From: Candidatus Blackburnbacteria bacterium RIFCSPHIGHO2_01_FULL_43_15b | Lineage (GTDB): Bacteria; Patescibacteriota; Microgenomatia; UBA8517; UBA10165 | Length of the DNA stretch: 41,388 nt | Direction: 5' to 3' | NCBI GenBank assembly: GCA_001816385.1 | Contig: MHBW01000003.1 | Coordinates: forward strand, 12,506-53,893 | Shown: positions 25,041-31,491 of the stretch, piece after piece | Position numbering within the stretch: position 1 is the stretch's first letter | How the letters are laid out: each line of letters starts with the position of its first letter | Notes under the pieces: generated by a model | Told to the model about the DNA's origin: nothing | Databases searched by the model: none | What the model saw: only the letters and a program-made list of their open reading frames with translations | Program-made: the position numbers and the translations under genes

Positions 25041-25151
25041 CTACCGCGGGACACCGAAGAGGGTCCGGTAGCCGGTCGCCAGCTTGTGTCGGACTCCTCT
25101 GGCCCGTTGGCCACATCCGCGCCAGTTTGTGCAGACGTAGAACTTCGCCAC
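25041..25151 (-). CDS. Possible 36-aa Cys-containing small protein with strong ribosome binding site
   Basis: On the minus strand, AAGGAGG stands 8 nt before GTG 25151, a consensus Shine-Dalgarno site at ideal spacing and rare in this window. The product is MAKFYVCTNWRGCGQRARGV followed by RHKLATGYRTLFGVPR: very basic, with two cysteines, possibly RNA-binding. The ORF track gives a 73-aa version from 25262 with the same stop, adding CVKPTAIRDPSKKACGG. The surrounding ~250 bp are clearly richer in GC than neighbouring genes, which hints at different origin or a structured RNA. The family is not recognised. Confidence 0.4.
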   Translation of the reverse strand: MAKFYVCTNWRGCGQRARGVRHKLATGYRTLFGVPR

Positions 25152-25296
25152 GAGTAAATCCTCCTTGGGTCCTCCGCAAGCCTTCTTGCTCGGGTCCCGG
25201 ATTGCAGTCGGTTTCACACAACCGACAGGTATTTGCGCTGCGACGGATCGCTCACAACCCACCTTGTGTTTGATTGGCAGCCGCCCAAAGTTGAAA

Positions 25297-25381
25297 TGTC
25301 ATTCTGAACGAAGTGAAGAATCTATGGCGTATGCCAGTTCTCGAACAAGTCGAGAGATCCTTCGATTCTCTCAGGATGACA
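25297..25381. repeat. Hairpin-forming repeat element (85 bp)
   Basis: The ends TGTCATTCTGA and TCAGGATGACA form an 11-bp inverted repeat with one mismatch. The next inner blocks GAAGAATCT and AGATCCTTC also pair, and the centre has TCTCGA/TCGAGA. The whole element can fold into one imperfect hairpin. The CATTCTGAACGAAGTGAAG start resembles dispersed repeats seen in many bacteria. It is non-coding and probably a MITE-like or REP-like unit. Confidence 0.65.
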
Positions 25382-25457
25382 GGATTCCACATTGGAAAGC
25401 CACCAACCAGGAAAATCAAAGTGCTAATTCGAAGCTAATCGAATGAAGTACTCTATC

Positions 25458-25555
25458 ACACTTAGGCTCAAAAGTCAAACACTATAAGCTTGAGGCCAAG
25501 TTGTATTAGCGCATTTCAATGCGCGCAATGAATTGCGCTACTACACCCTAAGTGT
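25458..25555. repeat. Inverted repeat with paired inner hairpins
   Basis: ACACTTAGG (25458-25466) and CCTAAGTGT (25547-25555) are perfect 9-bp inverted copies about 80 bp apart; the right copy includes the stop codon of the PEGA gene. Inside are two adjacent hairpins, GCGCATT/AATGCGC and GCAAT/ATTGC. No T-run follows, so a simple terminator is unlikely. Confidence 0.5.
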
Positions 25556-26408
25556 TCACCTTCTTCACATACTGCGCGGAAATCCAGCCTTGCTTGCCCT
25601 TTTCGTATTCAATCTTATACCACTCCCCGCTTTTGTCCTCCTCAATTAAATCGAATTGCTTTCCTGGGGTCACTTGTGTAATTTCCACAGAAGCCTTACT
25701 AGCCTCTGCGCGAACGCGCAAAAATCCTGTTCCTGTCTCAAGAATTTCCACCTTGCTGATTTCAGGCTCTTCAGAAACCGTTGATGAAGCGCTTGCTTCT
25801 TCAGCTTGAGCTTGAGCCTGGACTTGAGGATCCTGGGAAAGATAAACAACCGCCGTCAGTTTGTAACCAGGCACGGTCTTCAAACCAGTTATCTCGCGAG
25901 TCACATACCCAGGATGAGAGACGGTTAGTGTGTGTTCTTCCATCGAAGAAGCGTTATGTATAGGCAAAGGCGTAAAACCCCGCGATTGGCCATCAAACTT
26001 TACCTCCGCTGCGTCAGGCACCGAAACTACAGCCAGTTCCGCCTTTTTACTTCCAGTTTTTTCAAATGAAAGCACTTCCCCGGCAGAAAGATCGTTTGTC
26101 TCGCCAAAGTCGTGCCTGATAACCGTTGTTACCCCTTCTGTTAAAGTTATTTTAGATTCCCAAACTGCCATAGGCTTGCCAGAGCTTGAGGGCACCAGTC
26201 TTAAGATTATTTCTGCCGGCTTTCTATATTCTTCGTAGGGAGTAGCAAAAGAGACCTGCCTACCGTCAATATAAACTGCGGCTGACACATTTGTTTGGAT
26301 AATCTGGACTTTAGCCTGAGGAGGAGAAATTCTGTTTTTTAGAAAAAACCACGTTGCTCCCAGCCCAATAAGGACAACCACGCCTACAATTAGCCATTTT
26401 CGACTCAC
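25548..26408 (-). CDS. PEGA-domain and SH3-domain membrane protein
   Basis: About 286 aa if it starts at GTG 26408 (VSRKWLIVG); the ORF track uses TTG 26423, five codons earlier. TGTTATCT stands 6 nt before the GTG, like other -10 boxes here. An N-terminal membrane helix (WLIVGVVVLIGLGATWFFL) is followed by two PEGA-like beta domains: AKVQIIQTNVSAAVYIDGRQVSFATPYEEY and AELAVVSVPDAAEVKFDGQSRGFTPLPI. After an Ala/Gln/Glu/Ser linker, the C-terminal ~70 residues are a bacterial SH3 domain (GFLRVRAEASKASVEITQVTPGKQFDLIEEDKSGEWYKIEY...GWISAQYV). It is probably an extracytoplasmic wall-binding protein. Confidence 0.8.
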   Translation of the reverse strand: MSRKWLIVGVVVLIGLGATWFFLKNRISPPQAKVQIIQTNVSAAVYIDGRQVSFATPYEEYRKPAEIILRLVPSSSGKPMAVWESKITLTEGVTTVIRHDFGETNDLSAGEVLSFEKTGSKKAELAVVSVPDAAEVKFDGQSRGFTPLPIHNASSMEEHTLTVSHPGYVTREITGLKTVPGYKLTAVVYLSQDPQVQAQAQAEEASASSTVSEEPEISKVEILETGTGFLRVRAEASKASVEITQVTPGKQFDLIEEDKSGEWYKIEYEKGKQGWISAQYVKKVNT

Positions 26409-26442
26409 AGCCAAAGATAACAAACCCCAGCCTCAAGCGCAA

Positions 26443-26470
26443 TAAGAACCTCCTCTGGAGAACCTTGTTG
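26443..26470 (+). repeat. Dispersed repeat copy A: AAGAACCT-hairpin-AGAACCTTG
   Basis: AAGAACCT and AGAACCTTG flank a short hairpin (CTCC-tct-GGAG). The copy lies between the PEGA gene start and tRNA-Cys. Related copies are at 27490-27514 and 38074-38102. Confidence 0.6.
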
Positions 26471-26491
26471 CTGCGCAATAGGTTCAAATTG

Positions 26492-26500
26492 TGGTAGAAT
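26492..26500 (+). promoter_or_regulatory. Extended -10 of tRNA-Cys
   Basis: TGGTAGAAT (TGn plus TAGAAT) ends 15 nt before the tRNA 5' end, a normal distance for a tRNA promoter. No clear -35 is seen. Confidence 0.5.
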
Positions 26501-26515
26501 AAGCATTAGACAAGT

Positions 26516-26587
26516 GGCGCCATAGGCAAGTGGGAAGCTAGGAGACTGCAAATCTTCCATGAGCGAGTTCGATTCTCGCTGGCGCCT
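26516..26587 (+). tRNA. tRNA-Cys (anticodon GCA)
   Basis: The acceptor GGCGCCA pairs with TGGCGCC. The anticodon loop CTGCAAA gives GCA, and the T-arm is GCGAG-TTCGATT-CTCGC. The discriminator base is T, as expected for Cys. CCA is not encoded. Confidence 0.93.
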
Positions 26588-26606
26588 CAAAAGCAGCCCA
26601 CAGAAC

Positions 26607-26635
26607 TTGACTTTTAGCCTATATCAAGGTACAAT
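26607..26635 (+). promoter_or_regulatory. Sigma-70-type promoter of the M23 peptidase leader
   Basis: TTGACT, a 17-bp spacer and TACAAT (26630-26635). Transcription should start near 26642, about 130 nt before the peptidase ATG, which is unusually long for this window. Confidence 0.7.
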
Positions 26636-26648
26636 GCTCCCGTTAATC

Positions 26649-26678
26649 CTGAACACATGATGTGTCAGGTTTTTTGTT
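26649..26678 (+). terminator. Intrinsic terminator in the M23 peptidase leader
   Basis: The hairpin CCTGA(A)CACA-tga-TGTGTCAGG, with one bulged A, is followed at once by TTTTTT. It lies between the promoter at 26607 and the peptidase gene, so it would end most transcripts after ~35 nt unless it is regulated. It could alternatively terminate transcripts from tRNA-Cys. Confidence 0.65.
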
Positions 26679-26769
26679 GCCCCAAAGAGTAAACTCACCA
26701 ACTCTGTCCTGACCAAGGTTTCTCTTTTGAAGAAGGTAAAACAACTATCCTCGCCTGAGGCGGGGACAT

Positions 26770-27483
26770 ATGATACAACTTTCTACCAATTTACTTGGTG
26801 GTTACAAGTTCCGCGTGCAGGTTGTAAAACAACGACGGAACGTTTCTTGTGCCTCTTTTTTCCCAAAATGGGAAGATATTAAAAAAACCCGTTCAGGCTC
26901 AAAAATCAGCCGGTTCTTTAGGCACGTCTTCGAAAAAGGCAATTTAAGGTCAATGGTCGGTAAGAACCTGGCTGCTGCAGCAATTATAGCCAGTATTACT
27001 ACTCCCGGTTTGGGGTACATGCCCCGCACTCAAAACGCCACTTTTGCCGAAGTTGATGTGTTATCAATAGATCAACCGCTGTCAACAGACGTTCGCCTTC
27101 GATACCCTGTTGAGTTTGTCACCATAAATCAAGGCTATTTTTCCTACCATCCTGGTATCGACTTAAAAGGCAAAGTTGGAGACCCGATCAAACCAGTTAT
27201 GGACGGGAAAGTTATTGTTATCGAAAACTTTAGATTTGGTTACGGAAAATCAATAGTTATTGACCATTTAAACGGCTATGGTTCCCGATATGCCCACTTG
27301 TCAAAAATTCTTGTTACCGTAGGCCAGGATATCGATACAAGAACTACAATTGGTGAAGTTGGAACCACAGGACGTGCCACAGGTCCACATCTTCATTTGG
27401 AGATTTATCGCAATGGAGCCAAAATCAATCCTTTAACCTTCTTGCCCCCGCTTACCACCACAACTACCGCTTCCGCACAGTAG
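26770..27483 (+). CDS. M23 family (LytM-type) metallopeptidase
   Basis: 237 aa. The N-terminal ~60 residues are basic and probably cytoplasmic or unstructured. A hydrophobic stretch (MVGKNLAAAAIIASITTPGLGYM, ~62-84) is a likely signal anchor, and an internal start at MVGKN is possible. The M23 domain has the zinc ligands HPGIDLKGKVGDPI (HxxxD) and GPHLHLEIYRNG (HxH), with GKSIVIDHLNGYGSRYAHL and GEVGTTGRATG between. It should cleave peptide cross-links of peptidoglycan outside the membrane. The mRNA leader carries a terminator, and a stable hairpin (CCTCGCC-tga-GGCGGGG) lies just before the ATG; both suggest control of expression. Confidence 0.85.
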   Translation: MIQLSTNLLGGYKFRVQVVKQRRNVSCASFFPKWEDIKKTRSGSKISRFFRHVFEKGNLRSMVGKNLAAAAIIASITTPGLGYMPRTQNATFAEVDVLSIDQPLSTDVRLRYPVEFVTINQGYFSYHPGIDLKGKVGDPIKPVMDGKVIVIENFRFGYGKSIVIDHLNGYGSRYAHLSKILVTVGQDIDTRTTIGEVGTTGRATGPHLHLEIYRNGAKINPLTFLPPLTTTTTASAQ

Positions 27484-27489
27484 TCTTAG

Positions 27490-27514
27490 TAAGAACCTCA
27501 GAAGAACCTTGTTG
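27490..27514 (+). repeat. Dispersed repeat copy B: AAGAACCT...AGAACCTTG
   Basis: This is the shortest copy, with only a few bases between the arms. It fills most of the gap between the convergent M23 and groEL genes. The flanking GTTG is shared with copy A. Confidence 0.55.
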
Positions 27515-27537
27515 GTGTTTTGCTCGGAAGCGACACA

Positions 27538-29166
27538 CTAATAGTCCATACCACCCATCCCGCCAGGTATTGGTTTCTCAGGCTCCGGCTCGGTTGCCAC
27601 CAATCCTTCTGTCGTCAAAACCATCATCGCTACAGAAGCTGAATTCTGAACAACAGATCTAACAACTTTCGCCGGATCTAAAATCCCTGCCTCAAGCATA
27701 TTTTCATACTTTTCGCTCATCACATTAAATCCGTAGGCTGAATCTTTCGAAGCCAAGACTTTTCCAACAACCTCATCTTCTTTTTCGCCTGCATTTTTCA
27801 ATATCCAGCGAATTGGCTGCTCTAGCGCGGCATAAAGAATATCCAAACCTGCCTGTTCGTCTTTGTTTTCTGCGTTAACTCCCTTGATTACTTCCCGAGC
27901 GCGCAGAAGTGTTACGCCCCCTCCCGGAACAATACCCTCTTCACGCGCTGCTTTGGTTGCCTCAACCGCATCTTTAACTCTTTCTTTCTTCTCATTAAGT
28001 TCAACCTCAGTTGCCGCACCAACATTAATTTGGGCCACCCCTCCAGCAAGCTTTGCCAATCGTTCATGCAGTTTCTCGCGGTCAAAATCTGAATCAGTCT
28101 CGCTTATGCCCCTTTTAATTTGAGCAATGCGGGCATCAATTTTCCCCTTATCACCTTTTCCACCAATTATTCTTGTATTGTCCTTGTCCGACCAAACTTT
28201 ATCAGCAGTTCCCAAATCATCAAGTGTGACTGATTCTAAAGTTCTGCCGGTATCTTCAGAAATAACCGTTCCACCGGTCAAAGTCGCAACATCCTCAAGC
28301 ATTTCACGGCGCCTATCGCCAAATCCTGGAGCTTTTACAGCCAAAACACTAAATGTGCCTTTTAATTTATTAACCACCAACACCGCCAATGCCTCGCCTT
28401 CAATTTCATCAGCGATAATAACAATATTTTTCGAAACTTTTACTGTGTTTTCCAAAAATGGCAAAAGGTCGGATATGGCTGAAATTTTCTTATCAGTAAT
28501 TAAAATCCTGGGGCTATCAATTTCTGCTTCCATCCGTTCCGGGTTGGTGACAAAATATGCAGAGGCATAACCGCGGTCAAACTCCATTCCTTCCTTGTAC
28601 TCCACTTCGATAGTTAAGCCTTTTCCTTCTTCAACCGTAACAACTCCTTCGTTGCCAACTCTTTCCAAAGCCTCAGCAATAATTTTCCCAATCTCCCCGT
28701 TTTGCGCAGAGTTAGTTGCAACCTGCTCTATTTCTTCTTTATTTTTAACCGGTTTGGCCACCTTGCCAACTTCTGCTAAAACTGCGACTACTCCTTTTTC
28801 AATCCCGCGCTTTAAAACCATAGGATTAGCAGGATCTTTTTCCGCCTCAATCCTTTTGATGCCCTCTTGAGTTATGACCTGGGCTAAAAGCGTAGCGGTT
28901 GTGGTTCCGTCTCCAGCCACATCATTGGTTTTTGAAGAGGCTTCTCGAATAAGCTGGGCACCCATATTCTCAAAAGGATCTTTAAGCTCTACTTCCTTGG
29001 CAACTGAGACTCCGTCGTGAATAACCCGAGGGGCTCCCCATTTGCGATCAATGGCAACATTTCTCCCCTTTGGCCCCAAGGTTGTCACTACAGCCCGAGC
29101 CAGCTGATCAATACCAGAAAGGAGGGCAGTTCGCGCATTTTTCCCGAACAGTAATTGTTTTGCCAT
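27538..29166 (-). CDS. groEL: Chaperonin GroEL (Hsp60)
   Basis: 542 aa, normal length. It is the large ATP-driven chaperonin subunit that forms the double-ring folding chamber with GroES. Visible signatures are [25 protein letters not shown] (ATP site), [25 protein letters not shown], the apical-domain [12 protein letters not shown] and [14 protein letters not shown] (equatorial). The C-terminus is the typical GGMGGMDY tail. It starts 4 nt after groES ends and is co-transcribed from the groES promoter. Confidence 0.97.
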   Translation of the reverse strand: MAKQLLFGKNARTALLSGIDQLARAVVTTLGPKGRNVAIDRKWGAPRVIHDGVSVAKEVELKDPFENMGAQLIREASSKTNDVAGDGTTTATLLAQVITQEGIKRIEAEKDPANPMVLKRGIEKGVVAVLAEVGKVAKPVKNKEEIEQVATNSAQNGEIGKIIAEALERVGNEGVVTVEEGKGLTIEVEYKEGMEFDRGYASAYFVTNPERMEAEIDSPRILITDKKISAISDLLPFLENTVKVSKNIVIIADEIEGEALAVLVVNKLKGTFSVLAVKAPGFGDRRREMLEDVATLTGGTVISEDTGRTLESVTLDDLGTADKVWSDKDNTRIIGGKGDKGKIDARIAQIKRGISETDSDFDREKLHERLAKLAGGVAQINVGAATEVELNEKKERVKDAVEATKAAREEGIVPGGGVTLLRAREVIKGVNAENKDEQAGLDILYAALEQPIRWILKNAGEKEDEVVGKVLASKDSAYGFNVMSEKYENMLEAGILDPAKVVRSVVQNSASVAMMVLTTEGLVATEPEPEKPIPGGMGGMDY

Positions 29167-29169
29167 AGA

Positions 29170-29466
29170 TTATTTGTAAATTGCAAGAATATCGTCAAAC
29201 TTTACAAACAAGTATTCTTTGCTATTTATCTTCATTTCATTCCCTCCCCATTTTTTATAAATTACCCTATCTCCAACTTTGGCTGGACTTTGCCGCTTTG
29301 CACCACCATCAGTTACCTCTTCATCTCCAACGGCTAAAACTTTTCCGGATTGGGGTTTTTCCCCAGCTTTATCCGGCAAAACAATTCCTGAGGCAGTTTT
29401 TGTCTCTGCCTCTTCCGGCTCAAGAAGTAGATAACCGGCAGTTGGTTTCAAATTAATATCAGCCAT
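29170..29466 (-). CDS. groES: Co-chaperonin GroES (Hsp10)
   Basis: 98 aa. It is the heptameric lid of the GroEL chamber. LKPTAGYLLLEPEEAETKTASGIVLPDKAGEKPQSGKVLAVG contains the mobile loop (residues ~20-35), and GDRVIYKKWGGNEMKINSKEYLFVKFDDILAI is the typical C-terminal barrel. The promoter at 29495-29524 and a half-CIRCE-like site just downstream of its -10 suggest HrcA-type heat-shock control. Confidence 0.95.
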   Translation of the reverse strand: MADINLKPTAGYLLLEPEEAETKTASGIVLPDKAGEKPQSGKVLAVGDEEVTDGGAKRQSPAKVGDRVIYKKWGGNEMKINSKEYLFVKFDDILAIYK

Positions 29467-29482
29467 AATTTGTCAGTTGTCC

Positions 29483-29524
29483 TTAGCGAGTGCTAGTGTA
29501 AACAATGTATTGTTGGCTTGTCAA
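29483..29524 (-). promoter_or_regulatory. groES-groEL promoter with a CIRCE-like half operator
   Basis: On the minus strand, TTGACA (29519-29524), an 18-bp spacer and TACACT (29495-29500). TAGCACTC, one half of the CIRCE consensus TTAGCACTC-N9-GAGTGCTAA, overlaps the start-site region, but the second half is only TAA-like (TTAGCGAGTGCTAG on the plus strand). HrcA binding to this reduced site is inference. Confidence 0.6.
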
Positions 29525-29538
29525 GCCCCTGTTTAAAT

Positions 29539-29568
29539 TTGACATAGGCATACTCTTGATACTACAAT
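29539..29568 (+). promoter_or_regulatory. Sigma-70 promoter of the small attenuator-type unit
   Basis: TTGACA (29539-29544), an 18-bp spacer and TACAAT (29563-29568), among the best promoters in the window. It diverges from groES and leads into a 25-codon leader ORF. Confidence 0.75.
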
Positions 29569-29578
29569 ATACTTACGA

Positions 29579-29656
29579 ATGTCGAGCTTTAGTGTTTGGT
29601 TTACCGTCCTTCCACTTACTCTCCTTATTAAAAAGGAGCGGGAGGCCTGTAGCTAA
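29579..29656 (+). CDS. Possible 25-aa leader peptide
   Basis: ATG 29579 lies 10 nt after the -10, so the transcript would be nearly leaderless. It encodes MSSFSVWFTVLPLTLLIKKE followed by REACS and a TAA. The last third of the ORF includes the hairpin CTCCTT/AAGGAG and the GGGAGG that can compete with the downstream terminator. No amino-acid run points to a particular signal. Confidence 0.4.
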   Translation: MSSFSVWFTVLPLTLLIKKEREACS

Positions 29657-29712
29657 ATAGCTCAAAGCTAAAAAGCACAAGGGAACCTCCCAGAAGCGGG
29701 AGGTCTTTTTTT
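29640..29712 (+). terminator. Intrinsic terminator with a competing upstream arm
   Basis: The terminator stem is ACCTCCC (29685-29691) with GGGAGGT (29698-29704), followed by C and seven T. An identical GGGAGG at 29640-29645 could pair with the CCTCCC arm instead and prevent termination. This geometry fits transcription attenuation of the 83-aa gene at 29746. Confidence 0.65.
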
Positions 29713-29745
29713 GCTGTGCAGCACACTACATACAAGGAGGTTGCC

Positions 29746-29997
29746 GTGATCGATCTAAAACGCGCTGATGAACTTGGGCTTGTCGTAGAAGGCGACTTCA
29801 CCGACATTCCCAAAACCGAGTTTGTTTCCTTCAGGACTCCGCAGGATCACGTAGCGGTAAGGGTTGTCCCTCAGGTGGTCCACACAAATATCGGGGTGTG
29901 CACTATCTTGATACCGCGTAAAGCGTTCGATCAAGAGTTGGTGGAGTGGATTCTGGACTCGGAACTGTCCTCCCCCGCCCTTCCTCGCCACTGGTAG
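29746..29997 (+). CDS. 83-aa small protein of unknown function, SD-led
   Basis: Start GTG 29746 with AAGGAGG five nt upstream; the ORF-track start at 29716 lies before this site and is less likely. The product, MIDLKRADELGLVVEGDFTD and onward to SSPALPRHW, is a soluble, compact alpha/beta-looking protein (FVSFRTPQDHVAVRVVPQVVHTNIGVCTILIPRKAFDQELVEWIL). No family is recognised. It stands alone between a candidate attenuator and its own terminator, so its expression level or timing seems to be individually controlled. Confidence 0.6.
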   Translation: MIDLKRADELGLVVEGDFTDIPKTEFVSFRTPQDHVAVRVVPQVVHTNIGVCTILIPRKAFDQELVEWILDSELSSPALPRHW

Positions 29998-30008
29998 TCA
30001 CTGCCCAC

Positions 30009-30066
30009 GCTGGCTGCTCATGCCCTATCCCACCCAAGGGTACAAGCAGCCAGCTTTTCTTTTTTT
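30009..30066 (+). terminator. Strong intrinsic terminator after the 83-aa gene
   Basis: A perfect 10-bp stem, GCTGGCTGCT with AGCAGCCAGC, and a 26-nt loop are followed by TTTTCTTTTTTT. It faces the convergent zinc-ribbon gene and touches its stop codon. Confidence 0.85.
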
Positions 30067-30817
30067 ATATGCACCCAAAACGGGGCCTAGTCTTTCCACA
30101 TCCAGGGCACATCTCGCCTTTTGCCACACGCACTACTCTTTGGCAATTTGGACACATTACACTATCGCCCAGCATAAACATCGCATCAAAAGCGTTTAGT
30201 GGACAACTCAATGGGTGTCCCCCATAGATTTGGGTATCGCCTCGGCGTATTGCTCTTAATATCTCTCTTTTCTCCAGCCAAACTTCTTTATTTCTTATCC
30301 TTTCCCATTCTTTATTAGGAAGTACTAAGTCTGCAAAATGCGTCCAGTGAACGGTAGTACCGTTTAAAAATATTGGCCTCTTCCTTCTCTCCAAGGCATC
30401 GCTTATCTCCGCTTCTTTTGCATATTCGGCAATGCCGTTTGCCGCGCCTACAAACTGTTCTGTTGAAATTTCGGATCGCAGGAATAGAACTGCAAAGTTA
30501 AAAGTAATTTTCCTGCCGTTCTCAGCAGTGTATATCTCTGTTCCAAGTATTTTGTGAGATTCGCAAGGATTAAGCGCCGGACTAAACCAGAAAACTGTAC
30601 CTTCAGTTTCTTTTCTAACCACATCTTCCAGGAAATCATAAGCTGCCATGTCTGGGGAATTTTCTTGGATACATGAACGGACAAGACATCTGTGGTTTGG
30701 AGAATACAAACCTTTCTCCGTCCACCATAAAACATAAGGATCAGCTACAAGGCGTGACTCGTGGGAAATTGAAGAGGCAAACTCAACAGATGAATATCGG
30801 CGCTCAGCGGTTATCAT
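30065..30817 (-). CDS. Unknown protein with C-terminal zinc ribbon
   Basis: 250 aa, family not recognised. The N-terminal part has HRCLVRSCIQENSPDMAAYDFLEDVVRKETEGTVFWFSPALNPCESHKIL. The middle is helical (FVGAANGIAEYAKEAEISDALERRKRP). The C-terminus has a clear zinc ribbon, MCPNCQRVVRVAKGEMCPGCGK, with two Cys-x2-Cys knuckles 14 residues apart. No signal peptide or membrane helix is seen, so it is probably cytoplasmic. A GGA-containing purine stretch lies about 5-8 nt before ATG 30817. Its neighbours give no functional clue. Confidence 0.7.
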   Translation of the reverse strand: MITAERRYSSVEFASSISHESRLVADPYVLWWTEKGLYSPNHRCLVRSCIQENSPDMAAYDFLEDVVRKETEGTVFWFSPALNPCESHKILGTEIYTAENGRKITFNFAVLFLRSEISTEQFVGAANGIAEYAKEAEISDALERRKRPIFLNGTTVHWTHFADLVLPNKEWERIRNKEVWLEKREILRAIRRGDTQIYGGHPLSCPLNAFDAMFMLGDSVMCPNCQRVVRVAKGEMCPGCGKTRPRFGCI

Positions 30818-30978
30818 ATTTTCCTGCTCGGGATTCTTGGATTGCTAGTTTTCCGACTTTCCTTCGACTACGCTCAGGATTACGGTTGCGGCACAGTGCA
30901 GGAGTTACACCTGCTTCCTTTAGCACAATCTCTTTGACAACATACTACACAGAGAACACAACACAAAACAAGTGTTAA

Positions 30979-31176
30979 ATTGGGGAAAGCATTTACTGGT
31001 TTAACCAACAATTCTCAACTGTAAACAGAAATCCCGGAAAAACCCAGTGGCCGTACTTTTTCTTTAAAGATGAATACACCGTTTGGTTTGTTTATCAAAT
31101 TATGTGGCAATGCGCCTGCGCGGCATCGGTGATATTTTCAATTTACTTTGTGCACCAATGGCTGGGTGCACTTTAG
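30979..31176 (+). pseudogene. Possible remnant of a small membrane protein gene (no standard start)
   Basis: A 65-codon open frame after the TAA at 30976 encodes aromatic-rich sequence ending in a membrane helix: IYWFNQQFSTVNRNPGKTQW, then PYFFFKDEYTVWFVYQIMW and a Cys/Ala-rich hydrophobic tail ending HQWLGAL. The composition looks like real protein. The first codon is ATT and no ATG, GTG or TTG comes before ATG 31102, which would leave only 24 aa. It is either a decayed gene or one with a non-standard start. The rest of the 30818-31230 gap shows only a partial repeat-like stretch (CCTTCGACTACGCTCAGGAT) and the promoter at 31195. Confidence 0.35.
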
Positions 31177-31194
31177 TCTGTACGTTTTATACAA

Positions 31195-31223
31195 TTTGAC
31201 ATTTTGTCAAATATGTGTTAACT
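31195..31223 (+). promoter_or_regulatory. Promoter and palindromic operator of TA pair 1
   Basis: TTGACA (31196-31201), a 16-bp spacer and TTAACT (31218-31223), 7 nt before ATG. The -35 is inside a perfect palindrome, TTTGACA-TTT-TGTCAAA (31195-31211), a likely autoregulation site for the antitoxin. Confidence 0.65.
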
Positions 31224-31230
31224 TGTTTTT

Positions 31231-31491
31231 ATGCCAATACTAATTAGCACAACTGAGGCCAGAACACGCTTTGCAGAAATTACAAATAAAGTGCAGTACT
31301 TGGGAGAAGAATTTATTGTTGAGAAACAAGGTAAACCTGTTGTACTTATTACTCGAGCACCTAAGAAAAAGGCTGTAAAAAAGAAAGACTTAAGCCCTGG
31401 GCTAAAATTTTTGGAAGAGTTGACTACCTTCCATATGAAGGGTGGTCCCAAGGACCTAGCTAAAAATCATGACAAGTATACCTGGGAATGA
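31231..31491 (+). CDS. Phd/YefM-type antitoxin
   Basis: 86 aa. The N-terminus, MPILISTTEARTRFAEITNKVQYLGEEFIVEKQGKPVVLITR, is the classic Phd/YefM DNA-binding fold (TEARxxFxEIxNxV...I.K.GKPVVVL). The C-terminal half (KKKDLSPGLKFLEELTTFHMKGGPKDLAKNHDKYTWE) is the toxin-binding tail. It should neutralise the PIN protein encoded next and repress its own promoter. The toxin ORF starts 23 bp before its stop. The ending KDLAKNHDKYTWE is similar to the ending of the antitoxin at 39098, which suggests shared ancestry of the pairs. Confidence 0.85.
   Translation: MPILISTTEARTRFAEITNKVQYLGEEFIVEKQGKPVVLITRAPKKKAVKKKDLSPGLKFLEELTTFHMKGGPKDLAKNHDKYTWE

Noticed and set aside
24949-25221. 90-aa minus-strand ORF in the GC-rich spacer
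   Set aside because: It overlaps the end of the UbiA gene and the better-supported SD-led frame; composition is poor.
27863-28870. Plus-strand ORFs opposite groEL
   Set aside because: They are Ser/Pro-rich shadows of a highly conserved gene on the other strand.
30673-30978. 101-aa plus-strand ORF partly opposite the zinc-ribbon gene
   Set aside because: It runs over the start of a real gene and then through repeat-like DNA; no start signal or family.
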